Of a stretch of DNA of 64,000 bases, positions 35,501 through 47,086 are shown in pieces. A program made the translations under genes and the position numbers. Each line of letters starts with the position of its first letter. Positions within the stretch are counted from its first letter, which is position 1. The stretch spans positions 1 through 64,000 of the forward strand of contig NJFT01000022.1 in assembly GCA_002221725.1 (NCBI GenBank), read 5' to 3'. The notes under the pieces were generated by a model. The model ran no database searches, was not told the DNA's origin, and worked only from the letters and a program-made list of their open reading frames with translations. The DNA comes from Scedosporium boydii. Its lineage: Eukaryota > Ascomycota > Sordariomycetes > Microascales > Microascaceae.

Positions 35501-35659
35501 CGCGCGTTGGCGGGCTAAATGGCCCACGCGGTTATTTTTGGCGAGAACCCAGTCTAGTGAGGGGGGGAGCTTTTCTTGCGCAGGCGGATCTGCAAGTTTG
35601 GTCGGTTCTTCGGGTTGCGCGGGCGGTTTCCGAGGTCGTGGTTGCGGTTTGGAAGGCAT
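32534..35659 (-). CDS. GPI13: GPI ethanolamine-phosphate transferase 3 (GPI13/PIG-O)
   Basis: This ER membrane enzyme adds ethanolamine phosphate to the third mannose of the GPI precursor, the phosphate later used to attach proteins. The gene is intronless and encodes 1041 residues, close to yeast Gpi13 (about 1017). A cytosolic Pro-rich N-terminus precedes the first membrane span (about 58-87). The lumenal alkaline-phosphatase-type domain follows, with VVILIDALRYDFT at about 131-143, the LKGLTTGTLPT nucleophile segment at about 190-200, LLIGHCLGVDHAGHRYGPDH at about 285-304 and the metal-binding MGDHGMDSKGDHGG at 333-346. The C-terminal half carries many hydrophobic spans. All signature motifs are intact, so it is expected to be active. 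It is divergent from the G3BP-like gene. Confidence 0.96.
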   Translation of the reverse strand: MPSKPQPRPRKPPAQPEEPTKLADPPAQEKLPPSLDWVLAKNNRVGHLARQRAYERRWGWTVAFWVWVLFVHAVGIVFFTSGFLLTRVVLEDTSECGSPPIDVSASRTALWEGPGSVDAGCWHPKSFDKAVVILIDALRYDFTVPSRGTEETKEYHNALTFLHESAIKSPQNAVLLPFIADPPTATFQRLKGLTTGTLPTFMDIGSSFDAIDEDNILKQMRNLDMKIVQVGDDTWWTLFPGYFQPNESKAFDSFNVWDLHTVDNGVIERIFPLMEPEKKDSWDLLIGHCLGVDHAGHRYGPDHPAMNAKLAQMDEFIRRVVSKIDDDTLLIVMGDHGMDSKGDHGGESDDEIESAIWMYSKRPFFGRTKPEYVTPPETAKVRPVNQIDLVPTISLLLGIPIPFNNLGRPIEEAFAGVQGNSWQNLAAASRVAAAVTKRYQSAYSKAQISEQDMSLGSPKVLWDAAEELMNSSGGSASSVDWKQTYEAFASYQRETLRVCKDLWSRFDIPRMITGIVTMAFGVVVVLIYASRATGQVPTESNPVLHQRLVLHALAGLACGAAVGLGLYATSLAGLVVFEIHYVAATAALGSLLGVAVSLASVGKTLKNVLPSSIWGWLSAVFTISQSIGFAANSYTIWEDSISLFFLGTFGLVSAARAFRLKDKGARATAIFHSILFVILGRAASYSKLCREEQMPYCMSTYYASTTSSTSSAAQLAIPFITTVALPFVVSSFLKKTSSFAGWGKSWVTSGLPGVLCMTGLYWVIDAADNGSWFPEIPETLLKRVGVYVALGILGIILIAGGLMFSWGSPLVAWRPVTMPDGTKRTLVEGYKNAYGSRYLMLPVMLLVACTLLSKPMGGGALALMMWQIICLIEILKAHGIASEPIGPVVLALLGNFHFFTTGHQAAISTIQWDSAFIPLFTIRMPWSAVIIVINTFAGQIMATAALPLIVTWLASADDKGVLESVSRSLAAFVSFFSAQSLATMAWAGYLRRHLMLFRVFSPRYMMAALVLLTVDVVGILVTLMGTRVNMRAVNDVFGYPE

Positions 35660-36716
35660 CTTGATTCGATTCGTCTCGGACCCCGGTCAAGGAGTGGTGG
35701 AAAGGGAAACGAGACAAAAAAGCGCAGAGATGCGGTTAAGGAAAGAAAGAAGGAAGGAAAAAAGGTTCTCGAGTGTCGAGCTCCATTCGCTGCGGAAGCC
35801 ACGGGCTTTTTGTGGGCATGGGCAGGACAATAGAGGGAGCTGTTACAGATCGCGAAACAGCATCCTCGAGCTATCCTGGACAATTCTACGCGGGTTATCA
35901 GGGTGCTTATTACTATGCGCTGAGCTGTCAGTGCACAGGCAAAATCGTTCAGCAGTGACCGCTGAAAACCGGCTCAGCGCTGAGCGATTTAACTTTTCAG
36001 GGTCCAGCCGGATCTGCCACATGGTTTCCAATTGTCCGCAGATGCCAATTGAAACCTCAGCCCCCACAACCCTCGACACATCAAATCCCCATCAAATACC
36101 GGGGTGCATGCAAATACACGAAATCTCCCGCCAAGCCAATCGGGCACAGACCAGCTAGAGCCGAGCAACGAGGCCACAACCGCGCCCGACTTTGTACCTC
36201 GTGGCTGCTGGCAGTGGCAACTGGTACCAGCAGAGCGCTGTCAGTACCTCAGTACACAACCTCGCTACAGCCTTGAATATCCCATCACACTTTTTTCCAC
36301 CATCGCCTTCAAGGTTGAAAAATCCCTTCCTCCATAACATTCCAGTGAATCATTCTCCTTCCTCTTCTGCATTGCATTGCATCCCACCCACCATCCTCGT
36401 GGTTCATTTTCATCTCCCCGTGCATCTCAGAGCCCGGTTTCTTTCATCCAGCCTCCATTCCACCTCTTCTTTTCCTTCGTTTGGCGATAGGGTAATTCCT
36501 CCCCAGCTGCCTTCCTTCCCTTCCACCTCCTGCTACTACAGCATCACGATCCATCTCCTTTCCGACTTCCAGGACTCGATACTATATATCTCGTCCTTCC
36601 TAGTGTTCTTTTGAACCCTAATATCATCTCACCCTCTCCTCTACCGCCGCATAATCGTCTCCGAGCCTGCCTTCAACCCTCTCTGACCTCTCCTCTCCTC
36701 ACCATCAACCATCAAA
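35660..36716. promoter_or_regulatory. Divergent promoter region, GPI13 / G3BP-like gene
   Basis: About 1.05 kb. A 14-bp perfect palindrome, GCTCAGCGCTGAGC, lies at 35972-35985, with a related half-site (GCGCTGAGCT) near 35917. The right 350 bases are C/T-rich, typical of a strong leader for the plus-strand gene. The start context ATCAAAATGG is favourable. Confidence 0.6.
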
Positions 36717-38594
36717 ATGGCTACTACCAACGGTAACCTCCACAGCCAGGACTACACACCCTCGAATGAGGCTTCCGAGCAAATCCAATCGAGTAGCTCC
36801 AACCATGATCTAACCAAGGATGAGGTGGGCTGGTACTTCGTGGAACAATACTACACGACACTCAGCAAGAACCCCGACAAGCTCCATGTACGTTTATGCC
36901 CAATTCTTTTTTAATCGGCTTTCCAAATTATGAGGATTCATCAGAAACTAACGACATTGATGTTTGATAGCTCTTCTACGGCAAGCGATCTCAGTTCGTG
37001 TTCGGAGAAGAGGCCGAGGTCGCCAACATTTCCGTCGGACGCCCTGTAAGCATTTCCGCCTCATATATCCATATTCATCTCTGTTTCCTGTCCCCAACGG
37101 CAACAAAAGCTAATATTCCATTCTTCTCGCGACCGTAGGCTATCAAGGAGCGAATTAAGGAGCTCGATTTCCAGGAGTGCAAGGTCCGCGTTTCCAACGT
37201 CGACTCGCTCGCCTCTTCCCAGGACACTATCCTCATCCAAGTCATCGGTGAGACTTCCAACAAGAAGTCCGAGGAGCCCAGGAAATTCGTTCAGACCTTC
37301 GTTCTTGCCAAGCAGCCCTCTGGATACTTCGTCCTGAATGATATCTGGAGGTACATTAATGACGAGGACGAGGAGGCTGCCGAGCCCGCCCAGGAGGAGC
37401 CAGAGGCCAGTGAACAACAAACCGCCGCCATCGCTGAGGTTCCCGCTGCTGTTGAGGCTGCTGCCGAGGAGCCCGCCAAGGCTGAGGAGGCAAAGGAAGA
37501 GGCTGATGAGACTCCCGCTGCCCTCGAGGCGGAGAGTGTAGACAAGAAGTTGGAGGAGGTTGCCGAGGCTGAGGCCGCGGCTGAGACTGTTGCCAAGGAG
37601 GCCCCTGTTGAGGCTCCCAAGGCGGAGGCCGCCCCCAAGGTCGAGGCTCCCGAGCCTGCCACTGACGAGGAGAGCGTCTCTGAAGAAGCCGCCGAGGAAA
37701 AGGGCCCCGAGAAGCCTAAGGAGCCTGCTCCTACTCCTGCTGTCCCTAGCGCTAAGGCACCTGCCGCGGCGGCATCTGCGCCCGCCCCCGAGCCCGAAAA
37801 GCCCGTTCCTGCTAAGCCCTTGACTTGGGCTAGTCGTCTCGCCGCTGCCGCCGGCCCTCGACCCCCCGTTGCCCTGCCCAAGACCGCTACGCCTCCCGCC
37901 GCGACTCAGACTAGGGCCCCTGCTGCCGCTGCTGCCCCCAAGGCCGCAGCTGCTCCGGCCCCTCAGCGAACCGAACCCACGCCTGCCCCCGCCCCTGCCG
38001 CGACCCAGGAATCGATGTCGTCTGGAAACGAGTGGCAGACCGCCGGCAGCGATTCGAAGAGGCAGAACAGGCCTCAGTCGATGATTGCCCAGTCCGAGGA
38101 CAAGGGTACTCTTGGTTACGTCAAGTATGTGACTGAGAAGGTTCGGGATACCGAGTTGAAGGCTGCTCTCTCCCGCTTCGGCGATCTCACATACTTCGAC
38201 ATTAACCGCGATAAGGTAATTTTTGTGTCTCATCATCTTGTGTCTTGCAGTTACATATTTATGAGTTGAGGTGCTAACTCTCATTCTTCAGAACTGCGCC
38301 TTTGTCGAGTTCGCCACTCCCGAGGGCTATAAGGCAGCCGTCGCGGCTAACCCTCACGTCGTCAATGGCGAGAACATCGTCGTCGAACAGCGCAGGCCCA
38401 AGTCGACTGCTTACGGTGGCGCCCAGTACGCGGCCAACCGTGGCAGTGCGTCCGGCAGGGGGGGACGTGGTCGCTACGATGGCAGCCGCTCCGGCAGCCA
38501 GGGCGGCCCCAAGGCTCCCTTCGGCTCGCAGACTAGGGGTCGTGGTGGCGCCGCTGCTCGAGGAAAGGGCCCTTCGCAGCCGGCCAACGCTTAA
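36717..38594 (+). CDS. nxt3: G3BP/Nxt3-type NTF2-domain and RRM protein
   Basis: Homologues (human G3BP, fission yeast Nxt3, yeast Bre5) bind RNA, join stress granules and act as cofactors of a ubiquitin protease. Exons 36717-36887, 36971-37045, 37139-38215 and 38292-38594 give 541 residues. The NTF2-like domain (about 33-160) starts VGWYFVEQYYTTLSKNPDKL, includes LFYGKRSQFVFGEE and ends QPSGYFVLNDIWRYINDEDE. A long Glu/Ala/Pro-rich acidic linker follows (about 160-380). The RRM (about 404-480) has TLGYVKYVTEKVRDTELKAA and an RNP1-like NCAFVEFATPEGY that the last intron splits off. An RGG-rich tail ends the protein. This domain order (NTF2, acidic linker, RRM, RGG) is diagnostic for the G3BP family. 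Confidence 0.93.
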
Positions 38595-41500
38595 ATAAAC
38601 CGGCTCGACTCTGAATGCTCAATAGCTCCTTGAAGCTGAGAGCTCATTATCGAGCTCGAACAAGGCTCTAGGAGGCGACTCTCGGCCTCTTTCTTTCTCA
38701 CACCCACCCCCTACCACCGTCACTACTAACAGAGGTCGAGAGTCCTTACCAAACACAAACTTGAAAGAGTGTAATGCTCTTCACAACACACAACCTTTTA
38801 TAACTGCTTAATCTTACCACACGTCTCACTCGAGGTAGACGAGAAGGACAGACTGCGAGTTGGTTCGTAGCTGCCTTCTCAGCATCGAGATCGAAAATAG
38901 CATCTGACACATCATGGCGGCGTTTGGTCTAACTTTCTTAGACTTAAACTTCTGTTACATACTTATTCCCTTTATACGTTTCCGTCGTCCTCGAGCCCAT
39001 TTCTTATTCTTTGTCTTGTAGCCTTGGCCTCGGTGGGGCTAGGATGCCATGAGATGAACTTCGTGGCATACAATTTGTTTCTTTTTTTTTCCTTGATTTT
39101 GTCCCTTTGATTTTTCTGATCATCAAGGCTTGGGAGTCAAAATGGGCGAGGAAGCGAAAAGCTGGCGGATGTCGACATGCTCTTTTTTATTACCTCCTTT
39201 TTTTTTCCAAAGATTTCTCTTTTTTACACTAGCAATGATGTGGATGGACGGGTGAGGTGGAAATAATATCCCTTTTGGTGAGGGTGGGATACGGACGGCC
39301 GGCGCAGGATAGGGGGAAAGAAGAGAAGGAAGGGAAAGAAAGTGTAAAATAGGAACTTAGATAGTTGATACAGGGCTAGGAGCATGAAGCTTTGGAAGCG
39401 GACATAATCAAAGAGTCTCAAAATCCGAGATGAGAAGAGGATTTCCTTCTGCGCTACTGTGATGTCCAAGGTTGATGTTTTGGGGTGTATGCCCATAGAA
39501 ACGCCATTTCGGCCCCGATGATGGACCCGTCACGTTCCCTCAACGGAAATGGTTCGTTCCGAAGAAGCAGAATGGCAACGTATGAGTCAAAACAACTTGA
39601 TCAGCGCTGTTCATCCGCAGCGCTCCAGCGGACGATGTCCCCGATTCGTGTGGGAGAGCGAGAGTGAAGTTTGCCAGGATCATTCTGCGAAGCAAAAGGT
39701 CAAAGGATCAAAAGGACCGGTTTCCTTCTCCGGAACTTTGCACAAGATCTTCATTCCCCCCCCATTCCCACCCATCAAGGACTTGGACCTTTGGGAAAAT
39801 CTTCTTTCTTTTCGTAAGACGAGCGTTGCATGTTAATTGCGGGGTGTGGGAGAAGACGCATTTACGAAGTACGAAGGTAATAAGCCGAGATTCCCAAGAG
39901 GATCGTTTCCACGTGTGATTCTCTCCGAGTTCAGGGATGACTGAAAGCATGGGGGGCCACAGAGCGACGACTAGGGGGGCGGGAAGCGGTGGGTTGGATT
40001 CCTTCATCCCTTCAAGGTTCTCTCCCCCGAGATCGGGTCTGGCTTTTTTTCCTAATTCTTGACTTGTTCGAAGTGGCGGGTTTCATCTGGGTTGACTAAC
40101 TCGGCGAGATCGCTTTGGGAGGTTCACATGTAACGTTCTCGGGCACTCTGGGGTTTGGTTGTCACAGAATGCAGTTTAAGACCTTCCAAACGGGGACGGT
40201 GAAGAACCTTGAGGGTGGAAGAAACGGCCCAGGACGTTTGGGCATAACGCCTGAGGTCCTACATTGTGGGTGACGAGGCCAGGCAGTCAAGCCTTTTTGC
40301 TCCGTGGAGGAGAGGCTTCCATAATCTAATAGTGGAGGTCCAAGTCCCATTCCTCTCGGTCATGCCGCAGGCGGGGTTTGCTGTTGTGTAGTGGTATTCG
40401 GGGATGTCAAGAGAGGCAAGCTAATTTCCGCAAGGCAATTCGGTGTGGTTGTTTGTTGTCTCACCTTGGGGACTCTCTCACTCTCTCCCTCGCTCTCTCT
40501 GCATGGGATGTATTTATAGAAATCAGCCACAAAAAGCCAAGACGCAAAGACTACCCATTCTAGGTATCGTGGTCGGCTCCGAAGAAACTCTTGGCAACCG
40601 GAGCAGCTGAGAAAGCCAAGGCGATGTGTTCTGGACCTGTGTTTTGCGATGAAACCTCCTGTGAGAAACATCCCAACCCGATCGTTCGGCGACATCCCGT
40701 AGCCAAGACGGATAGGTTGTCAACGATCGCCTTGCTGACCTAAAGCCAAGGCTAAGCTTGGTTGACAATGATCAATCTACTACTACAAAGGCCATACTAA
40801 ATTAAACATCAACGAAGGAGGCGAAGAACTACTTCGGACTTCGAGGATCAGCGCAAGAAGTGATACATCAACAATCGATCGAGTCAATCTTCATGCCGTA
40901 ATTGAAACACCACGTTCACAACAACGAAGAGAGATTCGCCGACAGATACCAAAAGAATCCAGGAGGCTCCTGGGAAACGAGAAAAACGAATTAAAAAATT
41001 TGAGGCCCGCTTTGAGGGAAATATCAAAGTGCATTGGAGAACCGAATGAAAATGGATCAACAAATGGCTTTCGGGGGTCGACAAAAGGTCCTTCTGAGCG
41101 GCGTAATAAAGTGCTGGGGCAATAAAGGGCAAGGACCAGCAGGCCGAAATGGTCGAAATTTCGACTCGAAGCCCACCATTTCCGAGGATCGCTCTAACAA
41201 AGGAACCTTGGTGACAATGAACCACTGGCACACTGAGCGGGGCAGAAATTGAAATTGACAATGCAATATAGAGATCGGTGGTGTGTCAATCTGTGCCACG
41301 AGCGACGAAAACCCTCATTGTTGAGCCTGAGTATTAGTGACTACCCCGTACTCGTGTAGCGCCCACAACAGGAAGCGAGGCACGGAGAAAAGCGTGGCTC
41401 AGGGTTGGATAGACTACGAAGGCTAGCCCACCTCGAAAAATGGTCATCCCCAGAAAGGAGTGGGCAGCGAAAGGATGGAGGGACGGATCCCACGATGCCG

Positions 41501-42521
41501 TTCACCCCAGTCATTCCGCCGTCATTTCCGCCCTTTGCATGCGTTCGAGGGAACATGGAAGGATTTCGTGGGAGTGAGTGAGTGCCCACACAGAAGTACT
41601 TGTGCTTTGGACCAGGCTAGTCACCACCGTATTACTCCGTCCCACTCCCGCATGGCGCCGTAGACTAATTGCGAATTAGTCTCCGAGCCTGTCTTTATCC
41701 AAATGAGGGCATGCATACGACAGGTACTCGAACGGAAAGTCGCCGCCCAAATGCCTGTGGGTTTTGTGTGCCAAGTCGAGCAGGCCGCGGGCTTGGGACT
41801 TAGTGTACAAAGTAGTGTAGCTTGTTAACTTTGTGGGCAGGAATTAGTCTCGGATAAAAAGTACTTTGGATGGAATGCAGTGAGCAAAGACGCGGGTGCT
41901 TATTTCATAGAAGACGGACGGGTGAATAAAAAAAAAGAACAAGACATCATCCCCTGCATCTGGTACCCAGCCCCTTGCGAGTTTCTCTCAGATCTAGCGC
42001 GTAAGGCTCAAGTCTTGGCTACCGCTGTCTTGTTGCATGAGCCACCACCGGTCCCAGAGGAGGCTCGCGGCACATCATGAGGTGGTCTAGAATGCGCTTG
42101 TGAGTTGATAGAATAATCCGCGCCGAGTCAATTTGCCTCACGATTGCCGAGGCAGGGAAGGCATCCCCAGGTTCATTATGTCAGGGCCAAATCAACACCC
42201 TACCACCACCTTGCCAAGGGTTGTAAATGCAGAGATGTTGGGCAGGATATTAAGGCACATTAAATGCCGTAGCAGCCACAATCGATCCAATCTGGAAATG
42301 CGATTGTGGCAGGAGAAGCGACAGCTCGAACCGCCTTCTGGTTTAAAACATCAAAAAACAATAGTGCCGTGGATAGACCTAGCTCGAAGTGGGTTGTGGG
42401 CTCTTCCCCGAACGACGCGAGCACATTCTTACATGAGCAACCGGAGATATTCCTCGAAAGGAAAGCGCAGGTCTCATGAGGGAAAGATCAAACCAGAAAA
42501 ACTCGAACCAACATGAATGCA

Positions 42522-42550
42522 GTACGTACTCCGTACTCCGTACTTCACGG
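42522..42550. repeat. Short tandem of CGTACTC units
   Basis: Three adjacent units read CGTACTC, CGTACTC and CGTACTT after a GTA, a related form of the dispersed element. Confidence 0.7.
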
Positions 42551-44192
42551 AGAAACCACATGGGAGGTTGGCCCTGTTGACGAGTGACCATTGTTCGTCG
42601 ACTGAAGGTGCGACGGAGTTTGAGCGTCGTAATTGCTGCGTAACCGACTTCAACCTGGCTCGCTCTTATTCCATCATATGAAAAGTGGGAGGTGGGAATC
42701 ATCAAATTTAATGGAAGGCGACATGCAGGATGAGAGGATCGGCCCAGGCAGGATCTTCCTTCAACGATCAGCAAGCTCTTTCCATAATACGAAATAAAAG
42801 CAGATCCATCACCAAAAAGTCTCTGTGAAGTGCATTGCAAATCCGATCTATTGAAGATCTGCCTGAGCCCGTGAGTCCCATAATCGTATACGCGGACTTT
42901 TTCGTTTTACAGGTCGGCACACCGCAAAGTTGTTGATTCCCAGTTCCTACACTGACTCGGACCAGAAACGACTGGCTGTTGGAGAAACAAAAAGCCATTT
43001 AATGGACCAAAGTCTTGCATCTTGCGCTGGAGGGATTTCTGTGGCAGGCGTCTGCAAAAAGTACCATCGAATAATAATATTAACCAAATAAATGAAAAGA
43101 AATCTAATCCTCATGCCGCAACATCCGGATTGAAAGCCAATCAGAAGCCTCTCTGGGAAGTGATCCGTGATCTGTACCTAAAATTCGGGTATGGAAACTA
43201 TGGCAGATAAGGTACAGACAAAGTATGCCCTTCATTGTGGGGATGATCAGTGGGTTAGTCCCAGTCGGCAAGGAACTTTTTGACAGTCGTACTTGTCGCA
43301 CGAGTAATAATAATAGTACGAAGCAGCCTGTCAGACTTTACCGAAGTACCACATCTGTACAGGCGCAACTTCGAATCCGCCATCAAGGGACCGGCCTAAA
43401 ACAATAACGGTACTTTTGATCTTCGTTTAAGAAATTCCTGCAGGCATTTCGAGCGACCGCAGCATTGATCATTGATGTCATCCACGCATTGGGCTTCGGT
43501 TTGACAGGTTTCAACGACGGAGTAGTTCTGAAGTCTGTGGAGCTTCTTTTTCTCCTTTCTCTCTTTGAGACTTTGATATCAATTACAGCATCATTGGGCC
43601 AAGTTCGTCGTGTCCCAGAAGCCACTGCGGTTTCTACATCTTTCTCGGAGTCCACCCATTTAAAGGTCTATCTCTCTTACTTCGTAAGCGTAGAGACGGG
43701 GGATTCTCGGCCCCGGAGGTACAAGATTTGAGGTGGTTGTACCCACAAGCAAACCAGGCACCAAATTACGACGGTTACACCCCATTATTCCTCGAAGGAA
43801 GTACCACGCCACGGCGGCAGGGTACTTTCGTCTCTGACCTACCAACTCGCCAATGGCCTGTCCAAGGGCGTGCTTGACTCTGTTTTTTTCCTTCTTTTTT
43901 TCTTTTCGCCCCTCCCCCCTGCACCTGCCCGAATTCCCATCCATCGACGTACCATGTACACTACATTTCTGCAGTATGTGTCCTGCCCATAGGCTACACT
44001 CCCTGCGTACACTAGGTACCATTTCATGCACCTACCTAACCTGGAATGATTAGGGTCCTTCTGCAAACCTCCCCATCGGCCCTCCCCTCCACACTCTCCG
44101 TTCACCCCCTCCTCCTCAAATCGTGCCCACACGCCTGTCTTGGTAGTATTCTGGACGGGGAAGGCGACGCCCCTTCTTGTATCGTACACATA

Positions 44193-44207
44193 GTGTACGA
44201 AGTACAC
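44193..44207. repeat. Short inverted repeat around a TACGAAGTA element
   Basis: GTGTACGAAGTACAC has six-base arms and a GAA spacer; it is one copy of the dispersed element. Confidence 0.7.
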
Positions 44208-45050
44208 TGCTCTGGTAATAGCGGCAATACCAGTGGCTTTCATGGGAAGTGCCAGGCTAGCTCTCCCCCCGTCCCATCTTCTCACGCCTCTGTTCACACT
44301 CCAGCCACGCCACTCTCACTAGTAACTACCCCAAAGTCATGGTCAGCCAAGCCGTCAAACGTGACCCCTTCCTCCCGTCGGTTTAACCTCACTTTTCGAT
44401 CGCCATCTCAGCCGGCGGCGCTTTCCTTCAAGTTGTGTGTGTATTACTGTACAATCCCGCTTTTGACGATTTCCTCATCTTCTTCTTCTGCACTCTCATT
44501 GGAAACGGGATTCCTCCAACTCGTGTTTCACCACCTTGCGATTAAGCTCCACCGTCTTTGGTTCTTTCTCTTCCGTATTATACTTGTTCGATACAAGTTT
44601 CAACCCATCTGCCAGACAGGACTGTCGACTACATTACATGATCCACTTTCTCCGGTTGCCTTTTCCACGTTCAGCATTCCGGCTTTTATTATCCGCTCTG
44701 CTACTTTCTTACCGCCTAATAATACGCCCTGTCTCCTTGTTCATGGGTCATGAGCGTCAGTGTCTCCATCTGACATCCTTCTTTGCCGTCCCAAAGTCCT
44801 CTACGCTGCATCTTGCACACTCTGTCCGGCCTTTCCGCAACAGTAAACTGGGAAGAAGCGACGTCTCTGTGACCCCATCCCACCCCAAATAACTGGGGTC
44901 TCTCCACGCCGCCGGGTCATATTCTTGTGGGTCGCCGGTCGCCAAAAGAACCTCACCAACTCATCTCCTTCTCCTGGTCTCCGTTCCTCTCGTACATTGA
45001 GGGACCAACTGAAACCGGCCCCGTCGTGTTAACACAGCAGCTGCACTACC

Positions 45051-45070
45051 ACGAAGTACGAGTACTTCGT
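45051..45070. repeat. Perfect inverted repeat built from two TACTTCGT elements
   Basis: ACGAAGTACGAGTACTTCGT: nine-base arms with a two-base spacer, located about 620 bases before the PH-domain gene. Confidence 0.85.
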
Positions 45071-45687
45071 AAGACCGACAGCTGGAACCTCTGGACCTCA
45101 CGACTTCTCTTGCCATCAGCTCTCTCTTTCCTCCTCCAACCGCCTCATCTACTCCCACGCCGTAACCATCGCTGGTTCCACTGGTTCCCCATTTTCGCTA
45201 TCCTCACCTCCCCCCTCCTTTGATCCACAGAGAGGTTCCACCTTTTCCTACTCCACGGCCGACTGCCGTGGTAGATCTCGGATGATCTCAACTTCATCTG
45301 TATTATTGATCAGACTTTTCATAGCCTTCCTTGTTTCTACACCCCCGTACCCGCACTGAAGTTCCCCATCTCCGTCATCCATCAACCCCATTTCTTCACC
45401 GCGCCTACACGCCCCCAGTTTCCTACCACTTCGGCTACCCGGCTGTTGTTGAACTTACACTACGAAGTACAGCAGCTCAGTCATCTTGAAAAAGTACCAC
45501 CATCATGACCAACACGGGCGGGTCGGTATAATACCCGGTCCAACGTGGTTTTTTTTGTGGAACACACTAGGGGGGATCTGAAGGTGCCGCTAGAAGGTAG
45601 CCGCATCTTCGGGAGCCCCAGACAACAGCAGACACTGACGCGCGGAAGACCAGCGGGTGGGTCCCGGTCTTATTCTTGGGGGTATAT

Positions 45688-47086
45688 ATGCCACCGGCCC
45701 CCATGGCGCCCAGAAATCCCATCTTGGACGATGTGTCACACTCTAGCCCTACCGGTGCGCCGCCTCGACGGCGGCGACTATCTATGGACGAGGATCTATT
45801 CTATCACCAAGTCGTCACCTCAGCACCTCGGCGACCTTCTCAACACCCGTCCTATGATTCCGACACCGGCGAAATACAGCCTTCCCTCCCGGCGGCGGCG
45901 GGGGAGTCGGGTGTTGTCGAAGAAGGGTCCGAGGAACTACCCAAGTACTGGTGTTCAGTCTATTGCGAGGGAGTTTTCGAGAAAAAGATGGAGATAGAAA
46001 ACACTACCAAAAGGGCGGAGGATCGTCGCTGGCATTCCTCCTACGTCGTTCTCCAAGGAACGGCTTTAAACATCTATGACATTAAGAAGGATTGGGGATG
46101 GGGAAGAAACAAAGGGGGACCCGCAATATCGCCCGATAATCCTCCTTGGATAAAAAGGGGCAAACTTGAAAGGAGCTACAGCCTGCAGTATGCGGATGTT
46201 GGCATCGCCCTTGACTATCAGAAGTATGAACCACCCCCGACCCGCCCCATTTGAACTTCATTTCTCTTTTCCCCTTCCTTTTCCTTTTGCCAGATGGAAG
46301 ATGTGGTTTTGAGTGGTCATAGGGCTCTTCGAATGCCGGGCGAGATGGCGGGCGACTAACAATCTTTGCAGGAGGCGACACGTCATTCGAGTACGGGCAG
46401 AGGCCGACCAGTTTTTATTATCCTGTGTGGAGCTGAGTACGTTTTTGAAGTGGTTAGAGTCTCTTTTCTCCGCCATTGATGTTGCAGCGCCGATCGACGA
46501 GCGAGATTTCCCGCGTGATCAAAGCATCCCTCGAATTCAAAGAATACGTTGGATTCGGGGTGAGGAGTCACCCTCTCGTGCACCGTCAATATTACTGGAC
46601 AGCAATGCTGGCGAGGAGGAGCAGACACTATCCCCACAACAGACTCACACCGAAGAACCTGTCGAGGACGATGACGAATTTAGCGATGCCGATGCCTTCA
46701 GTATTGATGGCGGGCACGGTGTGAACAATGGCGACAGGCAAGAAGGCGGAGTGGCCCACGATCCTCACGCCGGCCCGTCCCGACCCGAGCCCGTGAGCCG
46801 ATTCTCAATCACCTCTTACCCTAACGAGTCTATTGACTACCTCTCGGGGAAATGGGCCCCCGCTCACTACTGGGGACCCGAGCACGACATGCGTTATGCT
46901 AGACTGTGCTACTCGGTCCTCCTCTTCCGTAGTCCTCGGAAATCCAATTACATCATCAGTAAAGGAAAGAAGTGGTTCGTGGATTGGGTGACGGGGCGGA
47001 TGGTCCGGGTATTACCACCGGATTACGGAGAGATCGATATGCTGGCTCCATGGCACGTCGTCCACACCGAAAACAGACGGATCTAA
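45688..47086 (+). CDS. PH-domain protein
   Basis: Exons 45688-46223 and 46372-47086 give 416 residues. A pleckstrin-homology domain spans about residues 86-217: it starts KYWCSVYCEGVFEKKMEIE, has the WHSSYVVLQGTALNIYDIKK strand pair, then an LERSYSLQYADVGIALDYQK segment. After the intron, RRHVIRVRAEADQFLLSC leads into the C-terminal helix with the invariant Trp (FLKWLESLFSAIDVA). PH domains of this type usually bind phosphoinositides or protein partners at membranes. The rest is acidic and low in complexity, ending in a conserved-looking block (YWGPEHDMRYARLCYSVLLF). The intron (AA|GTATGA...TTTGCAG with GACTAAC branch) keeps the frame. No close functional name is recognised. Confidence 0.87.

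Larger units (their letters stand above)
38595..45687. other. 7 kb gene-poor interval with clustered TACTTCGTA elements
   Basis: No ORF here shows a domain or consistent codon bias; 44046-44753 (235 codons) is pyrimidine-rich leader-like sequence. The interval holds five of the perfect TACTTCGTA/TACGAAGTA elements (39853, 43678, 44196, 45063, 45461). It also holds a CGTACTC tandem near 42522-42545 and a 20-bp inverted repeat at 45051-45070. The 1.5 kb before the PH-domain gene is C/T-rich. No transposase, reverse transcriptase or RNA gene was recognised. Confidence 0.5.

Noticed and set aside
37061..38284. 407-codon open frame antisense to the G3BP-like gene
   Set aside because: It mirrors the GC-rich, Ala/Glu-rich linker codons of the real gene; its Gly/Ser/Leu-rich product has no domain, and the sense gene has consistent splice sites and domains.
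44046..44753. 235-codon plus-strand ORF before the PH-domain gene
   Set aside because: Composition reflects a pyrimidine-rich leader; no homology recognised.
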